Shown piece by piece: positions 8,556 to 18,630 of a stretch of 64,000 bases of DNA. The stretch comes from Candidatus Nanopelagicus sp. (GTDB lineage Bacteria > Actinomycetota > Actinomycetes > Nanopelagicales > Nanopelagicaceae). The stretch lies in NCBI GenBank assembly GCA_016462445.1, contig JAEMTE010000005.1, forward strand, positions 1-64,000, given 5' to 3'. Below the pieces are notes generated by a model. The model ran no database searches, was not told the origin of the DNA, and was given only the letters and a program-made list of their open reading frames with translations. Position 1 is the stretch's first letter; every line of letters starts with the position of its first letter. The position numbers and the translations under genes were made by a program.

Positions 8556-8585
8556 GAATTACGCAACACTTAAGTTGCGTAATTC
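8556..8585. promoter_or_regulatory. 30-bp inverted repeat upstream of FTR1 gene (candidate operator)
   Basis: Two perfect 12-base arms, GAATTACGCAAC (8556-8567) and GTTGCGTAATTC (8574-8585), separated by ACTTAA. The right arm covers the place where a -35 would lie relative to the -10 at 8599-8604, so binding of a dimeric repressor would block the iron permease promoter. No run of T follows, which argues against a terminator for the RNase D gene. It does not match the DtxR/IdeR consensus as I know it. Confidence 0.65.
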
Positions 8586-8598
8586 ACTTATCTGGGAT

Positions 8599-8610
8599 TA
8601 TGGTTATCCC
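8599..8610 (+). promoter_or_regulatory. FTR1 gene leaderless promoter
   Basis: TATGGT at 8599-8604, six bases, then the ATG at 8611. This favours the ATG over the upstream in-frame TTG at 8575, which lies inside the palindrome. Confidence 0.55.
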
Positions 8611-9429
8611 ATGTTAAGTACCTTTTTAATCGCCCTTCGTGAGGGGCTTGAGGCGGCATTAATCGTGGGAATTTTAGTTGCCTACGTAGTTAAGACCGAT
8701 CGCCGCAGATTACTTACCCCTATCTGGAGCGGTGTGGCAATCGCAGTTATTGCAAGCTTTGCCTTTGGCGGCTTTCTCACCTTTACCTCTGCTGAATTAT
8801 CAGAGCGAGGTGAGCAATTCTTCGCTGGCACAACATCATTTATCGCAGTTGGCTTAGTAACCTGGATGGTTTTTTGGATGAAGCGAGCAGCCAGAACACT
8901 TAAAGATGAATTACATGGCAAGGTAGATACCGCATTAACCGCTGGTCCATTCGCACTTGCTGCCGCTGCATTTTTTGCTGTAGCCCGAGAGGGTCTTGAG
9001 ACCTCCTTATTTGTTTATACAAACTTTAGAACGGTAGCAGCTACCTCAGCCGCCTCTGTTGGTTTAATTGCTGGTCTTTTACTATCTGTGGTACTTGGTT
9101 ACTTGATCTATAACAGATCGGTTAAATTAAATTTAAGTAAGTTTTTTACCCTTACCGGTATCGCCTTAATAATTGTGGCAGCTGGTGTGCTCTCCTATGG
9201 CGTGCATGAGTACCAAGAGTTGGGCTGGATACCTGGGGAGAGTTCATTTGCCTGGGATATCTCATCTGTGATGGCAAAGGATTCAATCGCCGGCTCACTG
9301 CTTGCCGGCACAATTGGCTTTGATGTAAATACATCTTGGATTCAACTACTGCTTTGGGCCTGCTATCTTGGAGTAGTTTTGCGCCTCTATACCCAGCCAG
9401 CGAAGGTAACAATAACCGCTGCGCGGTAG
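8611..9429 (+). CDS. efeU: FTR1-family high-affinity iron permease
   Basis: Membrane permease for iron uptake, 272 residues with about seven transmembrane helices. Both iron-binding REGLE motifs are present: REGLEAALIVG near residue 9 in helix 1 and REGLETSLFVYT near residue 120. It ends with a helix and a short basic tail. In EfeUOB systems a peroxidase and a periplasmic protein accompany EfeU, but here the gene stands alone, so partners may be elsewhere or absent. The upstream palindrome suggests its own regulation, plausibly by iron or another metal. Confidence 0.92.
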   Translation: MLSTFLIALREGLEAALIVGILVAYVVKTDRRRLLTPIWSGVAIAVIASFAFGGFLTFTSAELSERGEQFFAGTTSFIAVGLVTWMVFWMKRAARTLKDELHGKVDTALTAGPFALAAAAFFAVAREGLETSLFVYTNFRTVAATSAASVGLIAGLLLSVVLGYLIYNRSVKLNLSKFFTLTGIALIIVAAGVLSYGVHEYQELGWIPGESSFAWDISSVMAKDSIAGSLLAGTIGFDVNTSWIQLLLWACYLGVVLRLYTQPAKVTITAAR

Positions 9430-9466
9430 GTAAAGCCCACTACCCAATTTCGTTACTGGCGAGTAA

Positions 9467-9496
9467 CCTAGCCTTATTAGATTGTTAATGGCTAGG
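9467..9496 (+). promoter_or_regulatory. Inverted repeat before thiolase gene
   Basis: Arms CCTAGCC (9467-9473) and GGCTAGG (9490-9496) with a 16-base A+T-rich centre. The right arm runs into the Shine-Dalgarno GGAG (9495-9498) of the thiolase gene. It could be an operator for a fatty-acid regulator or a hairpin that hides the ribosome-binding site; the sequence alone does not decide. Confidence 0.4.
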
Positions 9497-9504
9497 AGTA
9501 ATTA

Positions 9505-10710
9505 ATGAGCAAAGAGGCTAGCGCAAAAACTAATGTGGTTTTAGTTGATGCAGTAAGAACTCCCTTTGGAAAAGCTGGCTCACTTTATGCCCAAACTAGA
9601 GCAGATGACATTATGGTTCGTTGTCTTCGCGGCCTACTTGAGCGAAATCCAAATCTACCCTTAGATCAAATTGATGATGTGGCAATCGCTGCCGCCACCC
9701 AAACTGGTGATCAAGGTATGAATATTGGTCGCTCTGTTTCAATTCTTGCTGGTATTCCAAAATCAGTTCCGGGATACTCAATTGATCGCTGGTGCGCAGG
9801 TGCGTTAACGGCAGTGACAACTATTGCCGGTGGCATAAATATGGGTGCATATGATTTAGCAATTGCTGGCGGAGTTGAGCATATGGGAAATCACCCAATG
9901 GGTGATGGCATGGATCCCAATCCAAGATATCTAGCTGAGAAAATAGTAGATACCGACGCCCTACAAATGGGAGCAACTGCTGAGCGGTTGCACGATAAGT
10001 TTCCACACCTTACAAAAGAGCGATCTGATAAATACGCATTAGCATCTCAACAAAAAACCGCAGCAGCATATGCAGCAAATAAAATTCAACCAGATCTAAT
10101 TCCAGTGGCAACTAGAACTGCTGAACTTGGTTGGGGGGTGGCAACAGTTGATGAACCACCTAGGCCACAAACAACTTTGGAGGCTCTTGGCGCTCTTAAA
10201 ACACCATTTCGCGCAGCTGGCAGAGTAACTGCTGGTAATGCAGCTGGTTTAAATGATGGTGCAACCGCTGCAATCTTGGCATCAGAGAGTAAGGCGAAGG
10301 AATTAAATTTGCCAATCAAAGCAAGGTTAATCTCATTTGCATTTGCCGGTGTTGAGCCAGAGATTATGGGTTATGGACCAGTACCAAGCACAATCAAAGC
10401 GCTTAAAAAAGCTGGCTTAGATATAGCAGATATTGGATTATTTGAGGTTAATGAGGCATTTGCAATTCAAGTTCTTTCATTCTTAGATCACTTTGGTATT
10501 GCCGATGATGATAAGCGAGTAAATATCTATGGTGGTGCAATTGCAGTTGGTCACCCACTTGCCTCATCGGGTGTGAGATTAATTCTTAACTTAGCAAATG
10601 GTTTTAAAGATCACCCGCAGGTTAGATATGGCATAACAACTATGTGTATTGGTCTTGGTATGGGTGGCACAATTATTTGGGAAAACCCAAATTATAAGGG
10701 TAGTAAGTAA
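9505..10710 (+). CDS. fadA: Acetyl-CoA acyltransferase (thiolase)
   Basis: Catalyses the thiolytic last step of fatty-acid beta-oxidation, releasing acetyl-CoA. All thiolase signatures are present: nucleophilic Cys97 in SIDRWCAGALTAV, the NEAFAIQ motif near residue 316, the catalytic His in GGAIAVGHPLASSG near 347 and the second Cys in TMCIGLGMGG near 385. Length (401) is normal. The stop codon shares one base with the start of the multifunctional beta-oxidation gene (TAATG), so the two subunits are translationally coupled as partners of a trifunctional complex. Confidence 0.95.
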   Translation: MSKEASAKTNVVLVDAVRTPFGKAGSLYAQTRADDIMVRCLRGLLERNPNLPLDQIDDVAIAAATQTGDQGMNIGRSVSILAGIPKSVPGYSIDRWCAGALTAVTTIAGGINMGAYDLAIAGGVEHMGNHPMGDGMDPNPRYLAEKIVDTDALQMGATAERLHDKFPHLTKERSDKYALASQQKTAAAYAANKIQPDLIPVATRTAELGWGVATVDEPPRPQTTLEALGALKTPFRAAGRVTAGNAAGLNDGATAAILASESKAKELNLPIKARLISFAFAGVEPEIMGYGPVPSTIKALKKAGLDIADIGLFEVNEAFAIQVLSFLDHFGIADDDKRVNIYGGAIAVGHPLASSGVRLILNLANGFKDHPQVRYGITTMCIGLGMGGTIIWENPNYKGSK

Positions 10711-12812
10711 TGGCTGAAGCTTTAACTGGTGCACCTGATGAAGTAGTAACAAATGCAATTGTCCGGATGGTCTCACTTACTCCATTTGGTCACAGTGGTG
10801 AGTTAGCATTAATAACATTAGATAACGGTGCAGATCACACCAGACCAAATACCTTTGGCCCAGCATCTTTAAATGCACTTGCTAGCGCAATTGATCAAGT
10901 GCAAAAAACTGATGCAGTGGCAATTGCGGTAACTGGAAAACCATTTATCTTTGCAGCAGGAGCTGATCTCTCCGGTGTCGGAGCTGTAAAAGAAAAATCT
11001 GTTGCAACCGCTTTTGGTGAGTTAGGTCATGAGGTATTTCTTAAATTGCATGAGAGCAAGAAGCCAACCTTTGCATTTATAAATGGTTTGGCGCTAGGCG
11101 GCGGACTTGAGGTTGGACTTAACGCTCACTATCGAACCCTTGCCTCAACTGCATTTACTGGATTACCTGAATGCTTCCTGGGGTTAGTGCCTGGTTGGGG
11201 CGGGGCAACACTTCTGCCTAAATTAATTGGGGCTGAAAATGCTGTGCAAGTAATAATTTTAAATGCGCTAAATAACAACACCATGATGAAGGCAAAGGAT
11301 GCACTTGGCTTAGGTGTGGTGGATGCAGTATTTGAGCCATCAGACTTTTTAGAGCACTCAGTTAAGTTTGTTGCTGATATTTTAAGTGGCAAGAAAAAAG
11401 TTGAACGCAAAGATTTTAGTAAGGATAGCGCCGGTTTTGAAAAGGCAATCGCAACTGGAAAAGCTGCAATTGCTAAGAAATATAGCGGGGCCCAAATCCC
11501 TGCTCCCCTTGCCGCACTTGAATTAATTAAAGCTGCGCAAACAAATACTGTAAGAGATGGCTACGCTGCTGAAACCAAAGTACTTTCAGATCTAGTTATG
11601 AGTGATGGCCTTCGCGCCTCGTTGTACTCATTTAATCTAATTCAAAAAAAGCGTAAAAAAGTGGAGGGTGCACCAAAGCCAGCACTTGCCCGCAAAATTA
11701 CCAAGGTTGGCGTAGTGGGCGCAGGTCTTATGGCATCTCAACTTGCCCTACTAATGCTGCGAAACTTAAAGGTGCCAGTTGTAATTACCGATTTAGATCA
11801 AGAGCGGGTGGATAAGGGCGTAACTTGGATTAAAAATGAGATTCAAAAGCTAGTTGATAAGAAGCGGCTAAATCCTGAAGCTGCTAGCAGATTACTAAGT
11901 AATATTTCAGGCTCAGTTGATCAAAAGGTCTTTGCTAATGCTGATTTTGTTATTGAAGCTATCTTTGAAGAGTTATCCCTTAAGCAGAAATTATTTAAAG
12001 ATTTAGAGGCAATCATTACGCCTGAGTGTATTTTGGCAACTAATACCTCATCATTATCAGTTGAGGCAATGAGTGAAGGACTTAAAAATCCAGAGCGGGT
12101 AGTTGGTTTTCACTTCTTTAATCCAGTTGCAATTATGCCGCTACTTGAGGTGGCAAGAACTACAAAGACTGATGATGCCACCGTTGCCACTGCAATTAAT
12201 ATTGGTAAGGATTTAAAGAAGACGATGGTTATTGTTAAGGATGCACCAGCATTTGTAGTTAATAGATTGCTAACCAGATTTATGGGTGAGGTAACAGATG
12301 CAATGGATGAGGGAACGCCTTTTGAGGTTGCAGATGCCGCGATGGCTCCCCTAGGTTTTCCAATGTCATCACTTGAGTTATTAGGACTTGTTGGACCAGG
12401 TGTGGCACTACATGTATCTGAAACTTTAAATAAAAATCTTGGGCCTCGCTACAAAATTTCACCTACTATGCAGCGCTTTGTTAAAGAGGGTGTAAAGACA
12501 TTTTATGTAAAAAATGAGCAGGGCGCGAATGTAGTAAACCCAGCAGCGCTGGCATTACTAGAGAAGGGATCAAAGGTTTCAACAGCTGATCAGGTAAGAA
12601 GGCGAGCTCTTGAAGCCTTAGCGGTTGAGGCAAAGATGATGCTTGATCAAGGTGTTGTTTCAACACCGCAGGAGATTGATATTTGTATGTTACTAGGCTC
12701 AGGTTGGCCGATGCATCTAGGCGGAATTCTGCCTTACCTCGATCGAGAGGGAATTAGCGAAGCGGTTTGCGGTGCTCGTTTTCATCAGAAGGGTGTGGCA
12801 TCTCTTCCTTAA
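10710..12812 (+). CDS. fadB: Fatty-acid oxidation multifunctional protein (hydratase / 3-hydroxyacyl-CoA dehydrogenase)
   Basis: Performs hydration of 2-enoyl-CoA and NAD-dependent oxidation of 3-hydroxyacyl-CoA. The crotonase domain (about 20-220) shows the oxyanion segments AAGADLSGV and GLALGGGLEVGL and the catalytic region LPECFLGLVPGWGG. The dehydrogenase Rossmann fold starts at KVGVVGAGLMASQLA (about 331) and continues with TNTSSLS and the GFHFFNPVAIMPLLE motif; a C-terminal helical domain follows with FVVNRLLTRFMGE. Length (700) is typical. The last 59 bases are antisense to the end of dxs. Confidence 0.94.
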   Translation: MAEALTGAPDEVVTNAIVRMVSLTPFGHSGELALITLDNGADHTRPNTFGPASLNALASAIDQVQKTDAVAIAVTGKPFIFAAGADLSGVGAVKEKSVATAFGELGHEVFLKLHESKKPTFAFINGLALGGGLEVGLNAHYRTLASTAFTGLPECFLGLVPGWGGATLLPKLIGAENAVQVIILNALNNNTMMKAKDALGLGVVDAVFEPSDFLEHSVKFVADILSGKKKVERKDFSKDSAGFEKAIATGKAAIAKKYSGAQIPAPLAALELIKAAQTNTVRDGYAAETKVLSDLVMSDGLRASLYSFNLIQKKRKKVEGAPKPALARKITKVGVVGAGLMASQLALLMLRNLKVPVVITDLDQERVDKGVTWIKNEIQKLVDKKRLNPEAASRLLSNISGSVDQKVFANADFVIEAIFEELSLKQKLFKDLEAIITPECILATNTSSLSVEAMSEGLKNPERVVGFHFFNPVAIMPLLEVARTTKTDDATVATAINIGKDLKKTMVIVKDAPAFVVNRLLTRFMGEVTDAMDEGTPFEVADAAMAPLGFPMSSLELLGLVGPGVALHVSETLNKNLGPRYKISPTMQRFVKEGVKTFYVKNEQGANVVNPAALALLEKGSKVSTADQVRRRALEALAVEAKMMLDQGVVSTPQEIDICMLLGSGWPMHLGGILPYLDREGISEAVCGARFHQKGVASLP

Positions 12813-14688
12813 TATCAATTGCTAAATCACTACTGCTCCAGGTAACAAGTGAGCGAGTAATATTTTGAGCAGTAATTCCTAAATCCTCTAATATCTGCAC
12901 TCTCTTTGCATGCTCAAGAAATACCAGCGGCACACCAATTGAATGTACCGGTACATTTAAATTCGCCTCTCTAAATAACTCAGAGATTGTGCTGGCAATA
13001 CCACCATGTTTAATACCATCCTCTAGCACAACAACACTCTTATAACGCTGGGCCATTGTGATTAATGATTTTGGTAATGGCTTTACCCATCTTGGATCAA
13101 CAACAGTAACACCGACTCCTTCACGGTATGCCTGCGCTGCTGCTTCAACTGCGATTGCAGCAAAGGCACCAATACTTACCAATAAAATATCGGCGCTCTC
13201 ACCGCGATATAAAACATCAATCCCATCACGTCTTTCAAAGGCTGGAATCTCAGGATTTACCGCACCCTTCGGGAAGCGAATCAATGATGGTGCATCTGAA
13301 ATATCTAATGCCTCGCGCAATGTCTCTCTTAACCGCTGCCCATCACGTGGTGCTGCCACATGCAAGGTTGGCACAATTCCAGTCAGTGCTAAATCCCAAA
13401 TACCATTATGAGATGGTCCATCATCACCGGTAATACCAGCTCGATCTAATACAAATGTCACACCAGCTTTATGAAGTGCCACATCTAATAAAAGTTGATC
13501 AAAGGCCCGATTTAAAAATGTGGAGTAGACCGCAAATACTGGATGAAGGCCTGCAAATGCCATACCAGCAGCAGCTGTGGTGGCATGTTGCTCAGCAATT
13601 CCTACATCAAATGTGCGCTCAGGGTATGCCTTCTCAAATTTATCTAGCCCGGTTGGCCCCATCATGGCAGCAGTAATTGCTACTACATCTTTTCTTTCAG
13701 ATCCAATCTTTACCAACTCATCTGAAAATACAGATGTCCAACTATCACCTACCTTGCTAAGCGGTTGCCCAGTCTCAACATCTACTACCCCAACAGCATG
13801 AAACTTCTCCGCCTCATCATTTAAAGCCGGCCCATGGCCGCGTCCTTTTTCAGTAATAACATGGACTAAAACTGGTGAGCCGTACTCCTTAGCAATTATT
13901 AGCGCCTTTTCTATTGCAATAATGTCATGACCATCTACTGGGCCAAAATATTTAAGACCTAAATCCTCAAACATGCCTTGCGGAGCAATAACATCTTTAA
14001 TACCTTTTTTAACACCATGTAATGTCTCATAAATTGGTTGTCCAACCAATGGTGTCTTCTCTAATACACCTTTACCCCAATCTAAGAATTTCTCATATCC
14101 ACGTGTGGTGCGCAGAGTTGATAGATAGGTTGCAAGTCCACCAATAGTTGGTGAATAAGATCTCTCATTATCATTGACCACAATTACTAGATTCTCATTA
14201 CTACTTGCTGCAATATTATTTAATGCCTCCCAGCTCATACCACCAGTTAATGCGCCATCTCCTACCACGCAAACCACAGCACGATCACTTTGATTTGTTA
14301 AGGCAAAGCCTTTTGCTATTCCATCACTCCAAGAAAGAGCGGTTGATGCATGAGAGTTTTCAACAATATCATGCTCACTCTCACTGCGATTTGGATATCC
14401 TGCTAGTCCACCTCGTTGACGTAGTTTTTCAAAACCTGCCATGCGTCCAGTTAATAATTTATGTACATAACTTTGGTGTCCAGTATCAAAGACAATTACA
14501 TCCTTTGGTGATTCAAAAACCCGGTGCAGAGCAATGGTTAACTCAACAACACCTAGATTTGGCCCCAGATGACCACCTGATTTAGAGACCTGCTCAATTA
14601 AGAAACTACGAATCTCATCTGATAACTGGTTCAATTGCGCAGCAGTTAATGATGCAAGATCTGCTGGTGATTTTATCTTCTCAAGCAT
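12754..14688 (-). CDS. dxs: 1-deoxy-D-xylulose-5-phosphate synthase
   Basis: First enzyme of the MEP isoprenoid pathway: condenses pyruvate with glyceraldehyde 3-phosphate using thiamine diphosphate. Seen are DTGHQSYVHKLLTGR (about 69), the TPP motif GDGALTGGMSWEALNN (about 146-161), and the transketolase-type segment FDVGIAEQHATTAAAGMAF with the catalytic Glu (about 365). Length (644) is normal. The last 17 or so residues (MPHPSDENEHRKPLR) form a polar tail encoded opposite the end of fadB. TAAACT lies six bases before the ATG. Confidence 0.96.
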   Translation of the reverse strand: MLEKIKSPADLASLTAAQLNQLSDEIRSFLIEQVSKSGGHLGPNLGVVELTIALHRVFESPKDVIVFDTGHQSYVHKLLTGRMAGFEKLRQRGGLAGYPNRSESEHDIVENSHASTALSWSDGIAKGFALTNQSDRAVVCVVGDGALTGGMSWEALNNIAASSNENLVIVVNDNERSYSPTIGGLATYLSTLRTTRGYEKFLDWGKGVLEKTPLVGQPIYETLHGVKKGIKDVIAPQGMFEDLGLKYFGPVDGHDIIAIEKALIIAKEYGSPVLVHVITEKGRGHGPALNDEAEKFHAVGVVDVETGQPLSKVGDSWTSVFSDELVKIGSERKDVVAITAAMMGPTGLDKFEKAYPERTFDVGIAEQHATTAAAGMAFAGLHPVFAVYSTFLNRAFDQLLLDVALHKAGVTFVLDRAGITGDDGPSHNGIWDLALTGIVPTLHVAAPRDGQRLRETLREALDISDAPSLIRFPKGAVNPEIPAFERRDGIDVLYRGESADILLVSIGAFAAIAVEAAAQAYREGVGVTVVDPRWVKPLPKSLITMAQRYKSVVVLEDGIKHGGIASTISELFREANLNVPVHSIGVPLVFLEHAKRVQILEDLGITAQNITRSLVTWSSSDLAIDIKEEMPHPSDENEHRKPLR

Positions 14689-14700
14689 TGGGCTAGTTTA
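14689..14700 (-). promoter_or_regulatory. dxs leaderless promoter
   Basis: TAAACT on the minus strand (14700-14695), six bases, then the ATG at 14688. It separates dxs from the upstream aconitase gene, whose stop is only 36 bases away. Confidence 0.55.
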
Positions 14701-14724
14701 AAGGTTAGTTGTTACTAATGCGAT

Positions 14725-17385
14725 TTATTTGGTTAAAAGTGAGCGTAATACATACTGCATGATTCCGCCGTGGCGATAGTAATCTGCCTCACCTGGCGTA
14801 TCGATTCTAACTCTGGTCTTAAAGCTCTTATCCCCGGCGGTGACACTTACCTGTAATGGCGTAATACCCTGATTTAACTCCTCAATACCGGTAATTGAAA
14901 ATACCTCACTGCCATCTAAGCCAAGGGAAGAAGTATTTTCGCCATCTAAAAATTGTAGGGGTAGCACTCCCATACCAATTAAATTAGAGCGATGAATTCT
15001 TTCAAATGATTGAGCAATTACTGCTCGCACGCCAAGAAGAGCTGTTCCCTTAGCTGCCCAATCTCTAGAGGAGCCTGAGCCATACTCCTTACCAGCTAAA
15101 ATAACTAATGGCACCCCTGCATTAATGTAAGCCCGGGATGCATCATAAATTGTGGTTTGTTCACCATTTGCTAAAAAGTTTTTAGTAAAGCCGCCCTCAA
15201 CACCATTTAATAATAAATTTTTAAGTCTGATATTTGCAAAAGTTCCTCTAATCATCACCTCATGATTTCCACGCCGGGAGCCATAGGAGTTGAAATCACC
15301 CCGCTCAATTCCATGATCGGCTAAGTACTTACCCGCTGGTGAATCAACCTTAATATTTCCAGCTGGAGAAATATGATCGGTAGTTACTGAATCACCAAGG
15401 AGAGCTAAAACTCTAGCACCTGCAATATTTGTTACCGGTTTTGGATCTCTTGGCATCTGATCAAAGTAGGGCGGCTTTCGTACATATGTTGATTTACTAT
15501 CCCAAGCAAATGTTTTACCAGTTGGTGTTTCTAAAGATTTCCAACGTTTATCACCTTCAAAAACAGAGGCGTAATCCTTAGTAAACATATCTGAGGATAT
15601 TGATGAGCTAATTACTGCCTCAATCTCATCCGTTGTTGGCCAAATATCCTTTAGATAAACCGGCGCCCCATCACTGTCATCGCCTATTGGATCATTGGCA
15701 AAATCATGATTCATCGAACCAGTAAGTGCATAGGCAACAACTAATGGTGGAGAGGCTAGGTAATTCATCTTTACATCAGGTGAGATTCGCCCTTCAAAGT
15801 TACGGTTACCAGATAACACAGCTGAAACCGCTAAATCATTCTCATTAATTGCCTTACTAATCTCAATTGGTAGCGGACCTGAGTTTCCAATACAGGTAAC
15901 ACAGCCATAGCCAACAAGATTAAATCCCAGCTTCTCCATAAATGGGGTAAGGCCGGAGCGATCATAATAATCAGTTACTACCTTAGATCCGGGGGCGAGT
16001 GTGGTCTTAACCCAAGGCTTACTGCGCAGCCCCTTTTCCACCGCTTTTTTAGCAAGCAATGCAGCACTAATCATTACTGATGGATTTGAGGTGTTGGTAC
16101 AGGAGGTAATTGAAGCAATTACTACATCTCCATTAGTGACGGTAGTGGCTTTGCCATTTACCTTCACATCTATTTTAACTTTATTTGTTTTATCGGTGAA
16201 GTAAGTTGGCAGTACCTGCTGATAAGATTTTTTTGCATCAGTTAGTGAGATTCGATCCTGTGGCCGTTTAGGACCAGCAATAGATGGCACAACTGTGTCA
16301 AGATCTAACTCTAATTTTTCAGAGTATCGCGGCGTCGCCGCTGGATCATGCCAGAGTCCATTTACCTTGGCATATTTTTCCACCAACTCAATTTGCTCAC
16401 TAGATCTGCCAGTAAATTTTAGGTAAGAAATTGTCTCTTCATCAATTGGGAAGATTGCACAGGTTGATCCATACTCAGGTGACATATTGCCAATTGTTGC
16501 CCGATTAGCCATCGGTAGCGCTGAAACACCTGGCCCATAAAATTCAACAAACTTTCCAACTACCCCATGTTTGCGCAGCATCTGCGTAATTGTTAAAACT
16601 AAATCGGTAGCGGTAGTCCCAGTCGGTAGTTTTCCATTTAATTTAAAGCCAACCACCTTAGGGATTAACATCGAAACTGGCTGGCCAAGCAAGGCAGCTT
16701 CAGCCTCGATTCCGCCAACTCCCCAACCAAGTACTCCTAAACCATTAACCATGGTGGTGTGAGAATCGGTACCAACTACCGTATCTGGATAGGCGCGTAA
16801 TTGACCTTCGACAGTTCTACTCATCACTACTCTTGCTAGATACTCAATATTTACCTGATGCACAATCCCAGTTCCAGGGGGAACAACTTTAAACTCATCA
16901 AATGCACTCTGTCCCCAACGCAAAAAGCGATAGCGCTCTTTATTTCGCTGATACTCAATATCAACATTTTGTTCAAAGGCATCTTTTGTGCCAAATAAAT
17001 CAGCAATTACTGAGTGATCAATTACCAACTCCGCAGGTGATAATGGATTTACCTTTGTAGCATCTCCACCTAAATCTGTAATAGCCTCGCGCATCGTTGC
17101 TAGATCAACAATGCATGGCACACCAGTAAAGTCCTGCATAATTACTCGGGCCGGTGTAAATTGAATCTCAGTATCTGGCTCAGCTTTTGGATCCCATGCA
17201 GCAATCTTCTTGATCTGATCAGCTGTGATATTCGCACCATCTTCAGTACGAAGTAGATTTTCCAGTAATATTTTTAAGCTAAAGGGAAGATCTTTTGCTT
17301 GCGCAAAGCCGGTGATATCAAAGATCTCGTAACTTTTGCCTGCGACATCAAGTGTGGTTTTGGCCTTAAATGAGTTCTTACTCAA
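14725..17385 (-). CDS. acnA: Aconitate hydratase
   Basis: Isomerises citrate to isocitrate in the TCA cycle with a [4Fe-4S] cluster. Cluster ligands are visible as the Cys in [12 protein letters not shown] (about 425) and the pair in [13 protein letters not shown] (about 490). Other signatures are [20 protein letters not shown] (about 206-225) and the swivel-domain motif [13 protein letters not shown] (about 767). Length (886) matches the AcnA/IRP family, so an RNA-binding role for the apo-form is possible by family only. The start is TTG. The RNA methyltransferase gene lies 39 bases upstream. Confidence 0.95.
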   Translation of the reverse strand: MSKNSFKAKTTLDVAGKSYEIFDITGFAQAKDLPFSLKILLENLLRTEDGANITADQIKKIAAWDPKAEPDTEIQFTPARVIMQDFTGVPCIVDLATMREAITDLGGDATKVNPLSPAELVIDHSVIADLFGTKDAFEQNVDIEYQRNKERYRFLRWGQSAFDEFKVVPPGTGIVHQVNIEYLARVVMSRTVEGQLRAYPDTVVGTDSHTTMVNGLGVLGWGVGGIEAEAALLGQPVSMLIPKVVGFKLNGKLPTGTTATDLVLTITQMLRKHGVVGKFVEFYGPGVSALPMANRATIGNMSPEYGSTCAIFPIDEETISYLKFTGRSSEQIELVEKYAKVNGLWHDPAATPRYSEKLELDLDTVVPSIAGPKRPQDRISLTDAKKSYQQVLPTYFTDKTNKVKIDVKVNGKATTVTNGDVVIASITSCTNTSNPSVMISAALLAKKAVEKGLRSKPWVKTTLAPGSKVVTDYYDRSGLTPFMEKLGFNLVGYGCVTCIGNSGPLPIEISKAINENDLAVSAVLSGNRNFEGRISPDVKMNYLASPPLVVAYALTGSMNHDFANDPIGDDSDGAPVYLKDIWPTTDEIEAVISSSISSDMFTKDYASVFEGDKRWKSLETPTGKTFAWDSKSTYVRKPPYFDQMPRDPKPVTNIAGARVLALLGDSVTTDHISPAGNIKVDSPAGKYLADHGIERGDFNSYGSRRGNHEVMIRGTFANIRLKNLLLNGVEGGFTKNFLANGEQTTIYDASRAYINAGVPLVILAGKEYGSGSSRDWAAKGTALLGVRAVIAQSFERIHRSNLIGMGVLPLQFLDGENTSSLGLDGSEVFSITGIEELNQGITPLQVSVTAGDKSFKTRVRIDTPGEADYYRHGGIMQYVLRSLLTK

Positions 17386-17424
17386 CGCCCCACACCTACT
17401 TTCTTGCTATTTATACTGCTAATC

Positions 17425-18630
17425 CTACTCCTTTGCTGGTGCAAATCCAGCCACGCACTCAATGTGCTGGGTCATTGGGAAAAGATCAAAGGCTTGGATG
17501 TGATCCAACTTATAACCAACATCTGCCAAAGTTTTTGCATCCCGCGCTAGTGCTGCTGGATCACATGAAATATAAACAATCTTTCTTGGCCTAAATTTAA
17601 TCATTTGCTTAATTACTACCTCACCAGCTCCAGTTCTAGGTGGATCAAGCAAAATTAAATCTGCTCGCTTAACAATTGGCAGCTGCTGTGCAACTAAGCC
17701 CTGCAATATCTTCACATTCTCCTTATTTAAAAACACTTTACGAGCATCAGTAACAGCTGTTTTATCACTCTCAATTAAGGTAACAAAGCCACGATCTCCC
17801 ACCTCTTTTAATATTGCGGCAGCAAATAAGCCAACACCGGAGTAGAGATCGCAGACATGGTCGCCATTTTTAGCACCAAGTTGAGCAAGGGCTGCTTTAA
17901 CTAAGGTAACCGGAGCTGCTTTATGACTTTGCCAGAAAGCAACTGGTGAGATCTTAAAGGAGTTACCACCAACCTGTTCAACAATTTGAGTTGGACCGCT
18001 AATGCTTCTGCCACTTCTCATAACAGAGATCTCATTAGTACTAGAGACGGCAACCTCAACTCTGGCATCTGATTTCCAACTTCTGCTAGCTAACTCACCA
18101 ACATTCATCCGTTGATCTGCAATTAAGCAATCTTTAATCTCAACTACCTCATTGCTTCTAGCGCCAAAAAACCCAATTGCCCCTCTTGGTGATACTGCAA
18201 AATCCATACGGGTTCGCCAGTGCATACCATCTGCTGGCTCAACTGGTGTTACCTTTAAATCAAAGCCAAGCTCTGCTAAATCCATCTTGCCAATTCGTAA
18301 AAATTGTTCCTTAATAATCTGCGCCTTTAAATCTTGTTGCATTGTCAGATTAATATGCTGGAAATCGCAGCCACCACAACTACCAGCGTATTTACAAGGT
18401 GGTGTGATGCGTGAAGGGACCGGAGTTAATACCTCAATCACATCACCATGTGCAATTTTAGAACTTACTGCAGTAATTTTTATCTTTACTAACTCACCAG
18501 TTATGCCATGGCGAACAAAAATAACCTGGCCATTATGTCGGGCAACGAAATGACCACCATGTGCAACTGGACCAATTTCACCCTGGATGACCTCACCCAC
18601 TTTTAACCGCTCTTGAGCGTTTAATTCCAT
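17425..18630 (-). CDS. TRAM-domain class I RNA m5U methyltransferase
   Basis: SAM-dependent methyltransferase of the TrmA/RlmC/RlmD family that makes 5-methyluridine in rRNA or tRNA. An N-terminal TRAM domain (about 1-65) is followed by the iron-sulfur cluster cysteines in CKYAGSCGGCDFQH (about 78-91), the SAM motif VCDLYSGVGLFAA (about 260), the DPPRTGAGE motif (about 327) and the catalytic Cys in KIVYISCDPAALARD (about 353). Length 401 is typical for actinobacterial members. The exact uridine target is not deducible. It diverges from trkA across 32 bases. Confidence 0.92.
   Translation of the reverse strand: MELNAQERLKVGEVIQGEIGPVAHGGHFVARHNGQVIFVRHGITGELVKIKITAVSSKIAHGDVIEVLTPVPSRITPPCKYAGSCGGCDFQHINLTMQQDLKAQIIKEQFLRIGKMDLAELGFDLKVTPVEPADGMHWRTRMDFAVSPRGAIGFFGARSNEVVEIKDCLIADQRMNVGELASRSWKSDARVEVAVSSTNEISVMRSGRSISGPTQIVEQVGGNSFKISPVAFWQSHKAAPVTLVKAALAQLGAKNGDHVCDLYSGVGLFAAAILKEVGDRGFVTLIESDKTAVTDARKVFLNKENVKILQGLVAQQLPIVKRADLILLDPPRTGAGEVVIKQMIKFRPRKIVYISCDPAALARDAKTLADVGYKLDHIQAFDLFPMTQHIECVAGFAPAKE

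Noticed and set aside
8575-8610. TTG start of FTR1
   Set aside because: The codon is inside the palindrome; the extra 12 residues lack similarity to FTR1, and helix 1 begins right after the ATG at 8611.
11129-11410. Minus-strand 93-codon frame inside fadB
   Set aside because: Antisense to the crotonase domain, no domain match and no start signal.
13058-13433. Two overlapping plus-strand frames over 100 codons opposite dxs
   Set aside because: They are antisense to the conserved C-terminal domains of dxs and show no family features.
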